From Mycobacteriaceae bacterium (lineage in GTDB: Bacteria; Actinomycetota; Actinomycetes; Mycobacteriales; Mycobacteriaceae), in assembly GCA_019751635.1 (NCBI GenBank), contig JAIENC010000139.1, positions 1 to 47,878 on the forward strand: a stretch of DNA of 47,878 nucleotides. The letters run 5' to 3'. Made by a program: the position numbers and the translations under genes. Each line of letters starts with the position of its first letter. Position 1 is the stretch's first letter. Below the pieces are notes generated by a model. It searched no databases. It was not told the origin of the DNA and saw nothing but the letters and a program-made list of their open reading frames with translations. Below are positions 47,685-47,878 of the stretch, piece after piece.

Positions 47685-47712
47685 TTGACACTGTGACTTA
47701 AGCGGCTAATGT
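47685..47712 (+). promoter_or_regulatory. Sigma-A-type promoter TTGACA-16-TAATGT
   Basis: TTGACA (47685-47690), a 16-base spacer and TAATGT (47707-47712, TANNNT) form a near-consensus promoter, with start around 47719. The ACTTAAG motif occurs at 47678-47684 and 47696-47702, on either side of the -35 box. Confidence 0.65.
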
Positions 47713-47751
47713 TGTTGGGGTTGTTGTCCGGTCCGGGGCGAAAGGTGTACG

Positions 47752-47878
47752 GTGCTACGCCCAAGAGCCGTCTGGCGCTTCCTCGCCTACTGCACAGCAG
47801 TTACGTCATGCGTAACCCTGGCCGCCGCCACGGGGCAACCCCTCGCACACGCCGCTGACGGGCGATCCCTGTTGGCCG
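47752..47878 (+). CDS. Start of a secreted or membrane protein (cut by window edge)
   Basis: The frame opens at GTG 47752 and runs to the window edge, giving 42 residues. A Shine-Dalgarno-like AAAGG lies seven bases upstream and a near-consensus promoter about 40 bases farther up. The translation MLRPRAVWRFLAYCTAV is followed by a hydrophobic Ala-rich stretch (SCVTLAAATGQPLAHAA). This is a classical Sec signal peptide: basic n-region (Arg3, Arg5, Arg9), hydrophobic core and an AHA or HAA cleavage site near residue 35. The mature part is too short to name a family. It could be any exported protein; only export is supported. Confidence 0.6.
   Translation, partial: MLRPRAVWRFLAYCTAVTSCVTLAAATGQPLAHAADGRSLLA

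Overview
The window reads as chromosomal DNA of a slow-growing mycobacterium. Nearly every gene matches, in order and orientation, the Mycobacterium tuberculosis (Mtb) interval from about Rv0183 to Rv0231, shown here as the reverse complement. Clear markers are mmpL3, mmpL11, pckA, zmp1, ilvD, mymT and the Rv0183 monoglyceride lipase. The interval is condensed. Recalled neighbours such as Rv0229c-Rv0230c, echA1, Rv0217c-Rv0219, fadD4, nadR, Rv0207c, Rv0203, Rv0193c-Rv0197, ricR (Rv0190), Rv0188 and bglS are not at their usual places. The genes that remain are intact. Such a compact genome would suit the M. haemophilum/M. leprae side of the genus, but that placement is inference from memory of gene order, not a measurement.

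Layout. 1-8115: a truncated acyl-CoA dehydrogenase (fadE4), then an envelope lipid/glycan block (membrane acyltransferase, DUF3068 protein, multispanning protein, GT4 glycosyltransferase, EamA transporter, methyltransferase). 8170-15396: lipid and aldehyde metabolism (aldehyde dehydrogenase, TetR regulator, WS/DGAT, LipC esterase, double hot-dog hydratase, FadE3). 15447-19971: PEP carboxykinase and a two-gene GTPase/GTPase-like membrane module. 20111-29665: trmB, mmpL3, an AI-2E-family permease, a YbhN-like flippase-type protein, mmpL11 and a small HTH protein. 29668-33008: the Mce-associated pair omamB/omamA and the metalloprotease zmp1. 33022-38684: an amino-acid permease, an L,D-transpeptidase, an MFS exporter and ilvD. 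38695-41833: an O-methyltransferase, the copper metallothionein mymT with an operator-like palindrome, and a three-gene overlapping operon ending in the lipase. 41861-47878: a single-chain Mo/diflavin nitrate reductase (NasN type), a DUF3533 membrane protein and the start of a secreted protein.

The genes work mainly in building the envelope (mycolate export, L,D-crosslinks, glycolipid assembly), in lipid turnover and gluconeogenesis (lipases, FadE, PckA), and in stress or host interaction (Zmp1, MymT). Several starts show a TANNNT -10 hexamer 6-8 bases upstream, the pattern of leaderless mycobacterial promoters. I used these, with Shine-Dalgarno matches, to choose starts. No tRNA, rRNA, CRISPR array, insertion sequence or prophage gene was seen, and no gene-free stretch exceeds 300 bases.
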